Assembly (NCBI RefSeq): GCF_008085905.1
Contig: NZ_VSFF01000009.1
Span: forward strand, 489,532 to 553,531
Direction: 5' to 3'
DNA length: 64,000 nucleotides
From: Actinomadura syzygii
GTDB taxonomy: Bacteria; Actinomycetota; Actinomycetes; Streptosporangiales; Streptosporangiaceae
The notes under the pieces were generated by a model, which searched no databases, had not been told where the DNA came from, and was given only the letters and a program-made list of their open reading frames with translations. The position numbers and the translations under genes are program-made. Below, one piece after another: positions 26,604-34,211 of this stretch. The stretch's first letter is position 1. Each line of letters opens with the position of its first letter.

Positions 26604-27539
26604 CTACCTCGCGACGTTCACCACGAAGTAGACGGGACGCGCGCCGGGCAGGAGCTGCCTTCCCTCTCCGTCGACCATCTTCCAGCCGACCCAGCACGAT
26701 CCCGGAGAGGCCGGGGCGGTGACGTGAACGCTGACCCGGACATGCGCACCCGGTTTGGTATCCCGAATGGGAACCTTTCCCGGAGTGGAACACGTGCCGT
26801 TGTCGGCGGGCAGCGTCGCGCGCGCCAGGAAACGCCCGTGCCACGGGACCGTGCCCGCGTTGGCGAGTTCCCAGGTCTTAATGAATTGCTGCCCCGTCTT
26901 CACCACCGTGCCATCGGGAATGGTCACGTCGCCGATGAACACGCTCCTGTCGCCGGCGATCACCGGGGCGCTCGCCACCGTCGCCTGCCCGGACTTGACG
27001 GTGGCCTCCTGGGGCCGTCCCGGCCGTCCGCCGGAATCGCGGATCATGGACGCGCCCGCCACCGCGCCGCCCACCGCCGCGCCGCCCAGGACGATCGCGA
27101 GGACGCGGCGCCGCCGCGTCCGCCCGGGCGGGGACCCGGGTACCAGTGCGGTGACCGCCGCCCGGTCGTCCGCGTCCCCCGCCGAGACCTCGTCCGCCTC
27201 TCCCGCGGGCACCAGGGCGAGCGGGGCGGGTTCGACCTGGTCGGCGGGGTCGACGCGCTCGGCGGAGCCGTCCGCGTCGAGCACGGCGCACCAGTACTCC
27301 CGCCACTCCTCGACGTCGCCCCCGCACGCTTCGACGAACGCCTGCGTCGTCGTCCAGCTCGGGAACCTCGTGCCCCGGGCCGCCTCGTGGAGGGTCGCGT
27401 GGCTGACCGACCGCGACTTGCTCGCCATGACCCGGAACGAGGGGTTTCCGGCCTCGGCTCGTAACCGGCGGAGCCGCTCCGCGAAACGGTCACGGCCTTC
27501 CCGACCTCCGGCGGAGGACAGCACACCAGAGTCACCCAT
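26604..27539 (-). CDS. HTH-TM-NBR1 Ig-like domain protein
   Basis: The product has 311 residues. The N-terminal 75 residues hold an XRE-like helix-turn-helix (RFAERLRRLRAEAG, SVSHATLHEAARG). An acidic linker follows, then RTRRRR and a single TM helix (about 146-165). The external C-terminal domain is NBR1-Ig-like: FIGDVTIPDGTVVKTGQQF, TWELANAGTVPWHGRFLARA, GSCWVGWKMVDGEGR. It looks like a membrane-tethered DNA-binding receptor. ATG 27539 is chosen because a frame running to 27743 has no family sequence before it. It may regulate the nearby secreted enzymes; this is inferred from position. Confidence 0.75.
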   Translation of the reverse strand: MGDSGVLSSAGGREGRDRFAERLRRLRAEAGNPSFRVMASKSRSVSHATLHEAARGTRFPSWTTTQAFVEACGGDVEEWREYWCAVLDADGSAERVDPADQVEPAPLALVPAGEADEVSAGDADDRAAVTALVPGSPPGRTRRRRVLAIVLGGAAVGGAVAGASMIRDSGGRPGRPQEATVKSGQATVASAPVIAGDRSVFIGDVTIPDGTVVKTGQQFIKTWELANAGTVPWHGRFLARATLPADNGTCSTPGKVPIRDTKPGAHVRVSVHVTAPASPGSCWVGWKMVDGEGRQLLPGARPVYFVVNVAR

Positions 27540-27941
27540 GGTCCACCTCACCAACCCGGTCGCCAGCGGCAAGCATGGACAATCTAGCCGAGAGATGAGT
27601 GCCGTAGTCGCGCGGCTCGAACAGTTTGACGTGCCATTTCCCTTTCGGCCGAGATGACCGCCTCGGTGCCGCCGAGACGTCCCGTGGAGATCAGCGCCGC
27701 CTTTCCGCGTACCGGAAGAGGTGATCGAGATCCTCGGTCGCATGAAACGTGATCACTGATCACTCGCCGTGTTCGATAGCCGATTCACATGGAGCCCTGA
27801 TGGATCAAAGGGGCGGGCGCAATGAACAATTTTTCAACTAACTCGCGCTTCGCGCGTCCGCCAGGCGGCTCTCGCCTGCCGCACCGGTCTGGGAGGGGTC
27901 CCCGCGCAGCACGGTGACCTGCTCTGATCCGGTCCGTGCGG
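27540..27941. other. gene-free stretch upstream of the HTH-NBR1 gene
   Basis: These 402 bases have no supported gene. At 27750-27762 the sequence TGATCACTGATCA repeats the palindrome TGATCA twice, and an AT-rich patch (AATTTTTCAACTAA) lies near 27829-27842. Promoters for the HTH-NBR1 gene are expected at the low-coordinate end. Nothing else was recognised. Confidence 0.4.
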
Positions 27942-28388
27942 CTAGCGTCCCTCGGCGCCCAACTGGCGGAGGAACGCGCGGTTGTCGGTGCGCACCCATT
28001 CCTCGACGAGGCGGCCCTGGTCGTCGAACCGGAAGATGTTGATCAGGTCGAACACGACACGCTGGCCGTTCGGCGGCAGCGGACCGGCCGGCGAGTGGGT
28101 GAACTCGCGGACGAACGTGCCCTCGATCCACGTCTGGCAGGCGATGTGGTCGCCTTCGGCCACCACGATGCCGCGCCGGATCGTCCGGTCGTCGAACGCG
28201 GCGCGCACCGCCGCGAAGTAGTCGTTGAGGCCGTCGAAGTCGGACTCGAAGCCGTCCGGGCCGTGGAAGCGGAACTTGTCGGTGTCGAAGTACGTCGCGA
28301 CGGCGTCGAGGTCCTCGCCCGACACCTCCAGCTCACCGGCGCGGACCAGGCGCGCCACGAGTTCGTCCCGAGTGAATCGCTGTGTCAT
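27942..28388 (-). CDS. SnoaL-like/NTF2-fold protein
   Basis: The product has 148 residues. The sequence FTRDELVARLVRAGELEVSG, FHGPDGFESDFDGLNDYFAA and VVFDLINIFRFDDQGRLVEEWV fits the SnoaL-like polyketide cyclase/ester-cyclase fold, a cone-shaped ligand pocket. The ligand is unknown. It is divergent from a LysR regulator, with an operator between them, so it is the likely regulated target. ATG 28388 is chosen over 28460 because the latter would overlap the operator. Confidence 0.8.
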   Translation of the reverse strand: MTQRFTRDELVARLVRAGELEVSGEDLDAVATYFDTDKFRFHGPDGFESDFDGLNDYFAAVRAAFDDRTIRRGIVVAEGDHIACQTWIEGTFVREFTHSPAGPLPPNGQRVVFDLINIFRFDDQGRLVEEWVRTDNRAFLRQLGAEGR

Positions 28389-28422
28389 GACTCCAGCCTG
28401 CCCACCTATAGCCATGCAGTCC

Positions 28423-28442
28423 AACGATGCTTTGGCATCGTT
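28423..28442. promoter_or_regulatory. LysR-type operator between SnoaL and LysR genes
   Basis: AACGATGC-TTTG-GCATCGTT is a perfect 8-bp inverted repeat. Its position between two divergent genes, one encoding a LysR regulator, is what is expected for an autoregulatory LysR box, although the arms are longer and more GC-rich than the minimal T-N11-A. Confidence 0.7.
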
Positions 28443-28475
28443 TCCATGAGCAAAGCGCATGGTAGTTTCGAGGCC

Positions 28476-29405
28476 ATGGCGGAGTTCACCCTCACCGGTC
28501 TCCGTGTCGTCCAGCAGGTCGCCGCCACCGGGTCGTTCACCGGGGCCGCCGAGAGGCTCGGCTACACCCAGTCAGCCGTCTCGCGTCAGGTCGCCGCCAT
28601 GGAGACGGCGGCCGGGGCGCCGATCTTCGACCGGGGACGGCGCGGCGCGGCCCTCACCCCGGCGGGCCGGGTGCTCGTCCGGCGCGCGACCGAGATCCTC
28701 GCCGACCTGGCGGCGGCCGAACTGGAGTTGGCCGGGCTGCGCGACCGGCTCGCGGGCCGGCTGGCGATCGGCGCGTATCCGTCCGCCGCCATGGCGCTGG
28801 TCCCGCGCGCGATGGCGCGGGTGACGTCGGGCCATCCGGGTCTCGCCGTCGTCCTGGAAGAGGCGTCGACACCCGTCCTGCTGCGGCGGCTCCGGGCCGG
28901 GCGACTGGACCTGGCGGTCATCGGGGTCGGCCACGGCCTGCCCGACTACGACCTGAGCGAACTCAGACAGACGACCGTGCTCCAGGGCAACCTGCTCGTG
29001 GTCGTCCCGGACGCGCACCGGTTCGCGGGCAACGCCGTCACCGTGGCGGACCTGGCCCAGGAGAACTGGGTCGCTGGAGACGGCCCGGCGGACGAACCGC
29101 AGTTCGGGGCCTGGCCCACGCTGACCGCCCCGCACATCGTCCACACCGCGCGGAGCTGGTCGACCCGCCTCGGGCTGGTCGCCGCCGGACTGGGGATCAC
29201 GGTCGTCCCCGAACAGGCTGCACCCGCCCTACCGAGGGGCATGCGGGCCGTGACCGTCACCGACAGCCGCTGGACGGGACGCGCGACCGTCGCCGTGACC
29301 CGACCGCGTCCGTCCGCCCAAGCACAGGCGATGGTGACGGCCCTGCAAGACCAGGCCGCCGATCTCCGCCGCGACGCACCGATCGGCGATGAGCCACCTC
29401 TATAG
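28476..29405 (+). CDS. LysR-family transcriptional regulator
   Basis: The product has 309 residues. The winged HTH is at residues 4-62 (GSFTGAAERLGYTQSAVSRQVAAMETAAG), followed by a type-2 periplasmic-binding effector domain (residues 90-295). The start could also be ATG 28446 (ten residues longer), but that codon lies only 3 bases after the operator. It probably controls itself and the divergent SnoaL-like gene. The stop overlaps the end of the convergent ArsR gene by 6 bases. Confidence 0.93.
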   Translation: MAEFTLTGLRVVQQVAATGSFTGAAERLGYTQSAVSRQVAAMETAAGAPIFDRGRRGAALTPAGRVLVRRATEILADLAAAELELAGLRDRLAGRLAIGAYPSAAMALVPRAMARVTSGHPGLAVVLEEASTPVLLRRLRAGRLDLAVIGVGHGLPDYDLSELRQTTVLQGNLLVVVPDAHRFAGNAVTVADLAQENWVAGDGPADEPQFGAWPTLTAPHIVHTARSWSTRLGLVAAGLGITVVPEQAAPALPRGMRAVTVTDSRWTGRATVAVTRPRPSAQAQAMVTALQDQAADLRRDAPIGDEPPL

Positions 29406-29753
29406 CGTCCCGGCCTGACCTGGCCGGTCGGCGGTGGCGCGGGTTCGGCGGTGCGCGGTCAGGACGGCTTCGAGCAGGCCGGGGAAGCGGGCGTCGAGGT
29501 CCTCGCGGCGTAGGCGTACCAGGCGGGTTCGGCCCTGGACGGTCGTCCATGTCACGCCCGCCTCGCGCAGCACTCGGTAATGGTGCGACAGCGTCGTCTG
29601 ATGGACGTCGAGTTCGGCGCCGAGCGCGTTGCAGGACTCCTCGCCCATCTCGTCCAGCCGCAGGACGAGGTCGAGCCGCACCGGATCGGCCAGCGCGCGC
29701 AGCACGTCCACCAGCCGGACGGCCTCGGTCGCGGGCTGTGACACCTCACGCAT
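29400..29753 (-). CDS. ArsR-family helix-turn-helix repressor
   Basis: The product has 117 residues with a winged-helix domain: LRALADPVRLDLVLRL, NALGAELDVHQTTLSHHYRVLREAG. No Cys pair for metal sensing is present, so it likely senses something other than arsenic or a heavy metal. GGAGGGG lies 6-10 bases before ATG 29753. It is divergent from an MFS exporter and a palindrome lies between them, so it probably represses the exporter and itself. Confidence 0.92.
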   Translation of the reverse strand: MREVSQPATEAVRLVDVLRALADPVRLDLVLRLDEMGEESCNALGAELDVHQTTLSHHYRVLREAGVTWTTVQGRTRLVRLRREDLDARFPGLLEAVLTAHRRTRATADRPGQAGTL

Positions 29754-29793
29754 CGCCGCCCCCTCCCCTCCGCATGCCCGCACGCTATCAACT

Positions 29794-29819
29794 CATGGAT
29801 ATATGGACAACTATCCATG
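29794..29819. promoter_or_regulatory. ArsR operator upstream of MFS gene
   Basis: CATGGATA-N10-TATCCATG is a perfect 8-bp inverted repeat in an AT-rich stretch between the divergent ArsR and MFS genes. The arms and spacing fit an ArsR dimer site. Confidence 0.7.
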
Positions 29820-29881
29820 TATTGCCTAGGGTTCCTCTCGGTACTTCCAAGGCCCCTCTGGAAAGGCGGCACCACACGGTG

Positions 29882-31066
29882 GTGAAACGACTGCTCCCCC
29901 TGGCCCTCGCGACCTTCGCCGTCGGGACCGACAGCTACGTCATCGCGGGCCTGCTCCCCGACATCGCGTCCGACCTGCGGGTCTCCACCCCCGCCGCCGG
30001 GCAGCTCGTGACGGTGTTCGCCCTGGTGATGGCCGTGTCCGCACCCGTCATGGGCGCGCTCACCAGCAGCCTGGACAGGCGGTCCGCGCTGCTGATCGCG
30101 CTGGGCGTCTTCGTGGTCGGCAACGCCGCCACCGCCCTCGGCACCGGCTACGCGACCGTGCTGGCCGCCCGCGTCGTCACCGCGGTCGGCGCCGGAATGA
30201 TCAACTCCGCGGCGGCCAGCACCGCGGGAGCCATCGCGCCTCCGGAGCGGCGGGGCCGCGCACTGGCCTTCGTCCTGGGCGGCCTCACGCTCGCGACGGC
30301 GCTGGGCCTCCCCCTCGGCACGCTGATCGGCCGCACCGACTGGCACGTCACCCTGTGGGCCGTCGCCGGGACGGGCCTCGTCGCGCTCCTCGGAATCGCC
30401 ATCGGCCTGCCCAGGGTGACGCTTCCCGCCGCCTCCTTGGGCGCCCGGCTTCGTCCGCTCAAGCAGGGCCAGGTCCTCGCGCTACTGGCCGTCACCACGC
30501 TGGCCTTCCTCGGCGCCTACACCCTCTATACCTACATAGGCCCGGCCCTGCGGGACGTCACCGACAACTCCGGCTCAGTGCTCACCGTCGTCCTACTGGC
30601 GTGGGGACTCGGCGTCCTGGCCGGGAACATCATCGCCGGACGGCTGGTCGACCGGCACGACCCCGCCCGCGTCCTGACCGGCCCACTCGTCATCGCCGCC
30701 GTCGCCCTCGCCCTCACCTCGGCGGCCACCGCGACGCTCGCATCCACCCTGGTCTGGGCCGCGATCTGGGGCGCCGCGCTGGGCGTCGTCGTCGTGCCCC
30801 AGCAGCACCGGCTCATCGCCCTCAATCCGGCCGCCGCGCCGATCCTGCTCGGCCTCAACTCCTCGGCCATCTACGTCGGGATAGCCCTGGGCGGCGGTTT
30901 GGGCGGACTGGCCCAGGAATGGTTCTCGATCGCGCCCACCGCGCTGGGCCTCCCGGCCGCCGCCGTCACGATCCTGGCACTGCTCTACCACCTGACGACC
31001 GCACGCCGCCGCACGCCCGCCGCGCCTCGCCCGACCGTCCCCGCCCCGGAGAAGACGGAGGCATGA
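29882..31066 (+). CDS. MFS efflux transporter (DHA1 type)
   Basis: The product has 394 residues and 12 TM helices. Features include FAVGTDSYVIAGLLPDIASD in TM1, the loop SSLDRRSALL in place of motif A, and motif C-like GGLTLATALGLPLGTLIG. It resembles AraJ/CmlA-type sugar or drug exporters. GTG 29882 (or 29879) starts the protein at MKRLLPL; no ATG fits. GGAAAGG lies 12 bases upstream. It is regulated by the divergent ArsR protein. Confidence 0.85.
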   Translation: MKRLLPLALATFAVGTDSYVIAGLLPDIASDLRVSTPAAGQLVTVFALVMAVSAPVMGALTSSLDRRSALLIALGVFVVGNAATALGTGYATVLAARVVTAVGAGMINSAAASTAGAIAPPERRGRALAFVLGGLTLATALGLPLGTLIGRTDWHVTLWAVAGTGLVALLGIAIGLPRVTLPAASLGARLRPLKQGQVLALLAVTTLAFLGAYTLYTYIGPALRDVTDNSGSVLTVVLLAWGLGVLAGNIIAGRLVDRHDPARVLTGPLVIAAVALALTSAATATLASTLVWAAIWGAALGVVVVPQQHRLIALNPAAAPILLGLNSSAIYVGIALGGGLGGLAQEWFSIAPTALGLPAAAVTILALLYHLTTARRRTPAAPRPTVPAPEKTEA

Positions 31067-31069
31067 CAC

Positions 31070-31321
31070 TCAGCGACCGGCGTGCGGGGCGTCCATCGCC
31101 GTGCTCAACGCCCGGAGCGCCTGGTAGACGCGAAGCTTCACCACGTCCACCGGAACGCCCAGCGAGGCCGCGGCCTCGTTGACCGACCGGTCCCTGAAAA
31201 CGGTCTCCGCGAGGATCTCGCGATGCGCGGACGGCAACGCCTGGAAGGCCCGGGCGACCACCGCACGTCGCGTCCCCTCCCCCGCCACTCCGGGGGCCGA
31301 CGAACCGGCGCTCCTACCCAT
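31070..31321 (-). CDS. sigma-70 region 4-only fragment of an ECF sigma factor
   Basis: The product has 83 residues. AFQALPSAHREILAETVFRD and SVNEAAASLGVPVDVVKLRV match region 4 (promoter -35 recognition HTH) of ECF sigma factors, but region 2 is absent and no upstream frame restores it. A normal ECF factor has about 170-200 residues. It is either a decayed sigma gene or a stand-alone region-4 regulator. A start at 31354 is also possible. It is convergent with the MFS gene, 3 bases apart. Confidence 0.65.
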   Translation of the reverse strand: MGRSAGSSAPGVAGEGTRRAVVARAFQALPSAHREILAETVFRDRSVNEAAASLGVPVDVVKLRVYQALRALSTAMDAPHAGR

Positions 31322-31418
31322 TCGCACTGCCACGCCTAGAACTTCGCACCCCACCCCCTATCCCCACCCCGCACTTATGCCCGTTTTAAGGAAGTGTTGA
31401 GGGTGGGATTCGAAGGGG

Positions 31419-32267
31419 TCAGGCGCGGGTTCTCAGGGCGTAGGCCGTGAGGCGGGTCGAGAGGCGTAGGGCGGCGCGGCCGTGCCAGTCGGCGCGGCTG
31501 GGCGGGCGGGCGTAGCAGGGGACGCCGCCGCTGGTCAGGGCGTCCATTCCGGGGATGTCGAGGGAGCCGGACGCGAACTCGAACAGGTGGACGAGGCGCG
31601 GCACGATGACGCCGTAGTCGAGGGCGCGGGGCAGCGGGCCCTCGGCCGCGACCAGGTCCTCGACGCGCAGGCCGCGGAGGGGGTAGCGCTCGGGGAACGC
31701 GCGGCGCAGGTCGAGGAAGAAGCCGACCGAGCCGCCGCGCGGGTCGCCGAGCGGGGCGCCGAGGGGCGCGAACACGCCCAGGGCGAGGCGGGGGCGCGCC
31801 ACCAGCGCGTGCGCGTACAGGACGCGGACCAGCGCGACGTTCATCATGAAGCGCTCGGCGGGCAGTTCCCGGAGGGCGAGGGTCTCGTTCTCCAGGTATC
31901 CGGTGACGACGCTGGCGTTGTGGGCCCGGTACCAGGCGGCGGGCGACGGGCGGCGGACGAACTCCGTCCAGAGCAGGACGGCCCGCGAGGACGGCTCGCC
32001 GCGGTACCCGTCCGCGAGCAGGGCGGCCTCGGCCTTGTCGCGCAGGAGGCGGTCGTTGACGGCCCGCCACCAGGGGCTGCCCGGCGGGCGGTGCGCGGGC
32101 GGGTTCAGCACGCCGCGGGCGATCTCCCAGCGCAGGAAGCTGAGTTCGGCGCGGCCGTAGCGGCTCCGGTCGCCGACGTAGAAGTCCGCCGCCAGCCTGA
32201 GCCGCCGCGCCGCGCCGTCCGCGGCCCCCCGGACCCTGGCGGCGGCCGTTCCGGCCGCGTCGATCAT
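31419..32267 (-). CDS. conserved hypothetical protein, unknown function
   Basis: The product has 282 residues, soluble, Arg/Trp/Leu-rich. GGAGG lies 7 bases before ATG 32267. Recognisable stretches include LSFLRWEIARGVLNPP, RAVNDRLLRDKAEAALL and SVGFFLDLRRAFPERYP, but I do not recognise the family. There is no signal peptide or TM helix. A mixed alpha/beta protein of actinomycete-only distribution is likely. Confidence 0.6.
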   Translation of the reverse strand: MIDAAGTAAARVRGAADGAARRLRLAADFYVGDRSRYGRAELSFLRWEIARGVLNPPAHRPPGSPWWRAVNDRLLRDKAEAALLADGYRGEPSSRAVLLWTEFVRRPSPAAWYRAHNASVVTGYLENETLALRELPAERFMMNVALVRVLYAHALVARPRLALGVFAPLGAPLGDPRGGSVGFFLDLRRAFPERYPLRGLRVEDLVAAEGPLPRALDYGVIVPRLVHLFEFASGSLDIPGMDALTSGGVPCYARPPSRADWHGRAALRLSTRLTAYALRTRA

Positions 32268-32343
32268 GCCCGTGCCTCCATATGGGTTCAGTGCCCCTTC
32301 CTTCAAGCACGGAGACGTCCCGGCCACGGGTTCAGCGCTTAGG

Positions 32344-32481
32344 ATGAGCGCCGGGGGTGGTTGGACGGTGGGCAAGCACAACAAGCCGGCGACGCGCGCC
32401 TGCCCCGGCTGCAACGGGACCGGCACGAGCACCGCCACCGGCGACAAGTGCCCCGTGTGCAGGGGCACCGGCCGCATCTGA
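32344..32481 (+). CDS. 45-residue CxxCxGxG zinc-finger protein
   Basis: The product has two CxxCxGxG motifs, ACPGCNGTGTS and KCPVCRGTGRI, as in the zinc domain of DnaJ, but no J-domain. ATG 32344 gives 45 residues; GTG 32368 (37 residues) is an alternative. It may be a small protein-folding or disulfide helper. It lies between two larger genes and is divergent from the hypothetical protein at 31419. Confidence 0.6.
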   Translation: MSAGGGWTVGKHNKPATRACPGCNGTGTSTATGDKCPVCRGTGRI

Positions 32482-32510
32482 CCCTCCGCCGGCGGTTCCG
32501 GGCCGCACGA

Positions 32511-32576
32511 CCTCAGCCGCGCCGCCTACCGTGCCGCCTCAGCCGCGCCGCCTACCGTGCCGCCTCAGCCGTGCCG
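32511..32576. repeat. 26-bp tandem repeat at the 3' end of the XRE gene
   Basis: Two full copies (32511-32536, 32537-32562) of a 26-bp unit starting CCTCAGCCGCGCCGCC, then a partial third copy to 32576 that covers the stop codon of the convergent XRE gene. Confidence 0.85.
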
Positions 32577-33413
32577 GTCGCCCGCGACCGCCCGCAGGCC
32601 GACCGGGCGCAGGCGCGCCAGGGCCTCGGACGCGGCGTCGTCGGCGGGCAGGTAGGCGATGAGGGTCTGGTCGTCGCCGATCGGCAGGTCGAGGGTCTCG
32701 TAGGCGAGGCGCAGCTCGCCCGCGTCCGGGTGGACGAGCCGTTCCACGCCGAAGCGGCGCGGCAGGCGCGGCGGGGTCCTGCCGCGCTCGGCGAACGGCG
32801 CCCCCGCGGTGACGACCATCTCGTCGACGAACCCGGCCAGGTGCGGGTCGCTCTCCGGGAACGCGGCGCGCAGGGACGCGACGCGCTCGTCGGCGACCTC
32901 GTCCCAGTCGGGGTAGGCGGATCTCGCGCGCGGGTCGGTGAAGACGTAGCGGACGAGGTTCGGCGGATCGGCGTCGAGGAGGCCGAGGGGGCGGACCAGG
33001 CGGTCGTAGCCGTCCGTCCAGGCCAGGACGTCGGCGAGCCGGTTGACCAGGATCGCCGGGGTCGGGTCCAGGCTCGCGAGGAGCGCGCGCACGGTCGGCC
33101 GGACGGAGTCGGCCGGGGCCCGCTTGCACAGCTCGCCGTCCCCGGACTTGGACATGATGCGCAGGTGGAGGCGCTCGTCGGGCGACATCTGGAGCGCGTC
33201 GGCGAGCGCGCCGAGCACGGCGGGCGACGGGTGCCGGTCGCGCCCCTGCTCCAGCCGGGCCAGGTACTCGACGCTGACGCCCGCGAGCGTGGCGAGCTCG
33301 GACCGGCGCAGGCCCGGCGTCCGGCGGCGCCCGCCGCCGGACAGCCCCGCCTGGGACGGCGAGACGGCCTCGCGGCGCGCGCGCAGAAACGCTCCTAGCT
33401 GGTTGTCGGTCAC
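32565..33413 (-). CDS. XRE-family regulator with MmyB-like ligand domain
   Basis: The product has 282 residues. The N-terminal HTH is LGAFLRARREAVSP...LRRSELATLAGVSVEYLARLEQG. The C-terminal domain (about 105-270) with ADVLAWTDGYDRLVRPLG and NLVRYVFTDPRARSAYPDWDE is MmyB-like and probably binds a fatty acid or other ligand. The GTG at 33413 is chosen because the HTH follows directly; GAAGG precedes it closely. It is divergent from an FMN reductase, a common actinomycete pairing, and probably represses it. Confidence 0.9.
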   Translation of the reverse strand: MTDNQLGAFLRARREAVSPSQAGLSGGGRRRTPGLRRSELATLAGVSVEYLARLEQGRDRHPSPAVLGALADALQMSPDERLHLRIMSKSGDGELCKRAPADSVRPTVRALLASLDPTPAILVNRLADVLAWTDGYDRLVRPLGLLDADPPNLVRYVFTDPRARSAYPDWDEVADERVASLRAAFPESDPHLAGFVDEMVVTAGAPFAERGRTPPRLPRRFGVERLVHPDAGELRLAYETLDLPIGDDQTLIAYLPADDAASEALARLRPVGLRAVAGDRHG

Positions 33414-33541
33414 CTTCGGAAAGTACCAAGGGTCGCGTGTCCGCAACGTGGCCCTGACAGGGCCCGTCTCAACGCGGTCTCCCTGGTGTATGTCCGGACG
33501 GACAGCGTGGTGACCACACCAACCCCGAAGGAGCACCACGC

Positions 33542-34135
33542 ATGGCTTTGAAACTCGCGGTCGTCATAGGCAGCGTCCGGGACGGACGGTACGGCCCCCA
33601 CTTCGCGAACTGGATCGCGGAGCACGCACGGCGGCACGGCGCGTTCGAGGTGGACGTGGTCGACCTCGCCGACGTCGCGCTCCCGGCCGCGCTTCCGGCG
33701 AACCCGCAGGAGCTCCTCGCGATCGGCGACCGTCCTCCCGCGCTGGCGGACCTCGCCCGGCGGCTGGACGAGGCGGACGGCTTCGTCGTCGTGACACCGG
33801 AGTACAACCACAGCTACCCGGCGGCGCTCAAGCATCTCCTGGACTGGCACACGTCGCAGTGGAGCGCGAAGCCCGTCGGGTTCGTCTCCTACGGCGGGAT
33901 GGGCGGCGGCCTGCGAGCGGTCGAGCATCTGCGCCAGGTGTTCGTGGAGCTGCACTCCGTTCCGGTCCGCGACCAGGTCAGCTTCGACCAGCACTGGGAA
34001 CGGATCGGCGACGACGGCGAGCTGATCGACGCGGACGGTCCCGACGCCGCCGCGAAGGCGCTGCTGGACCAGCTCCGCTGGTGGGCCGCCGCGCTGAGGG
34101 ACGCGCGCCGCGCCGCTCCTTACGCGGCCGTCTGA
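33542..34135 (+). CDS. NAD(P)H-dependent FMN reductase (flavodoxin-like)
   Basis: The product has 197 residues. The phosphate-binding loop is VVIGSVRDGRYG and the flavin/substrate loop is VTPEYNHSYPAALK; FVSYGGMGGG is the third family motif. It reduces FMN or quinones using NAD(P)H in the cytosol, possibly in electrophile or oxidative defence. AAGGAG lies 9 bases before the ATG. Likely controlled by the divergent XRE/MmyB protein. Confidence 0.93.
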   Translation: MALKLAVVIGSVRDGRYGPHFANWIAEHARRHGAFEVDVVDLADVALPAALPANPQELLAIGDRPPALADLARRLDEADGFVVVTPEYNHSYPAALKHLLDWHTSQWSAKPVGFVSYGGMGGGLRAVEHLRQVFVELHSVPVRDQVSFDQHWERIGDDGELIDADGPDAAAKALLDQLRWWAAALRDARRAAPYAAV

Positions 34136-34211
34136 AACGCCGGGCGTCCCACCAGGGGGAAGATCGGGAAGCGCTGACGCGGCTGCCCGGCGAGTGATTG
34201 AATCGCGTCCC

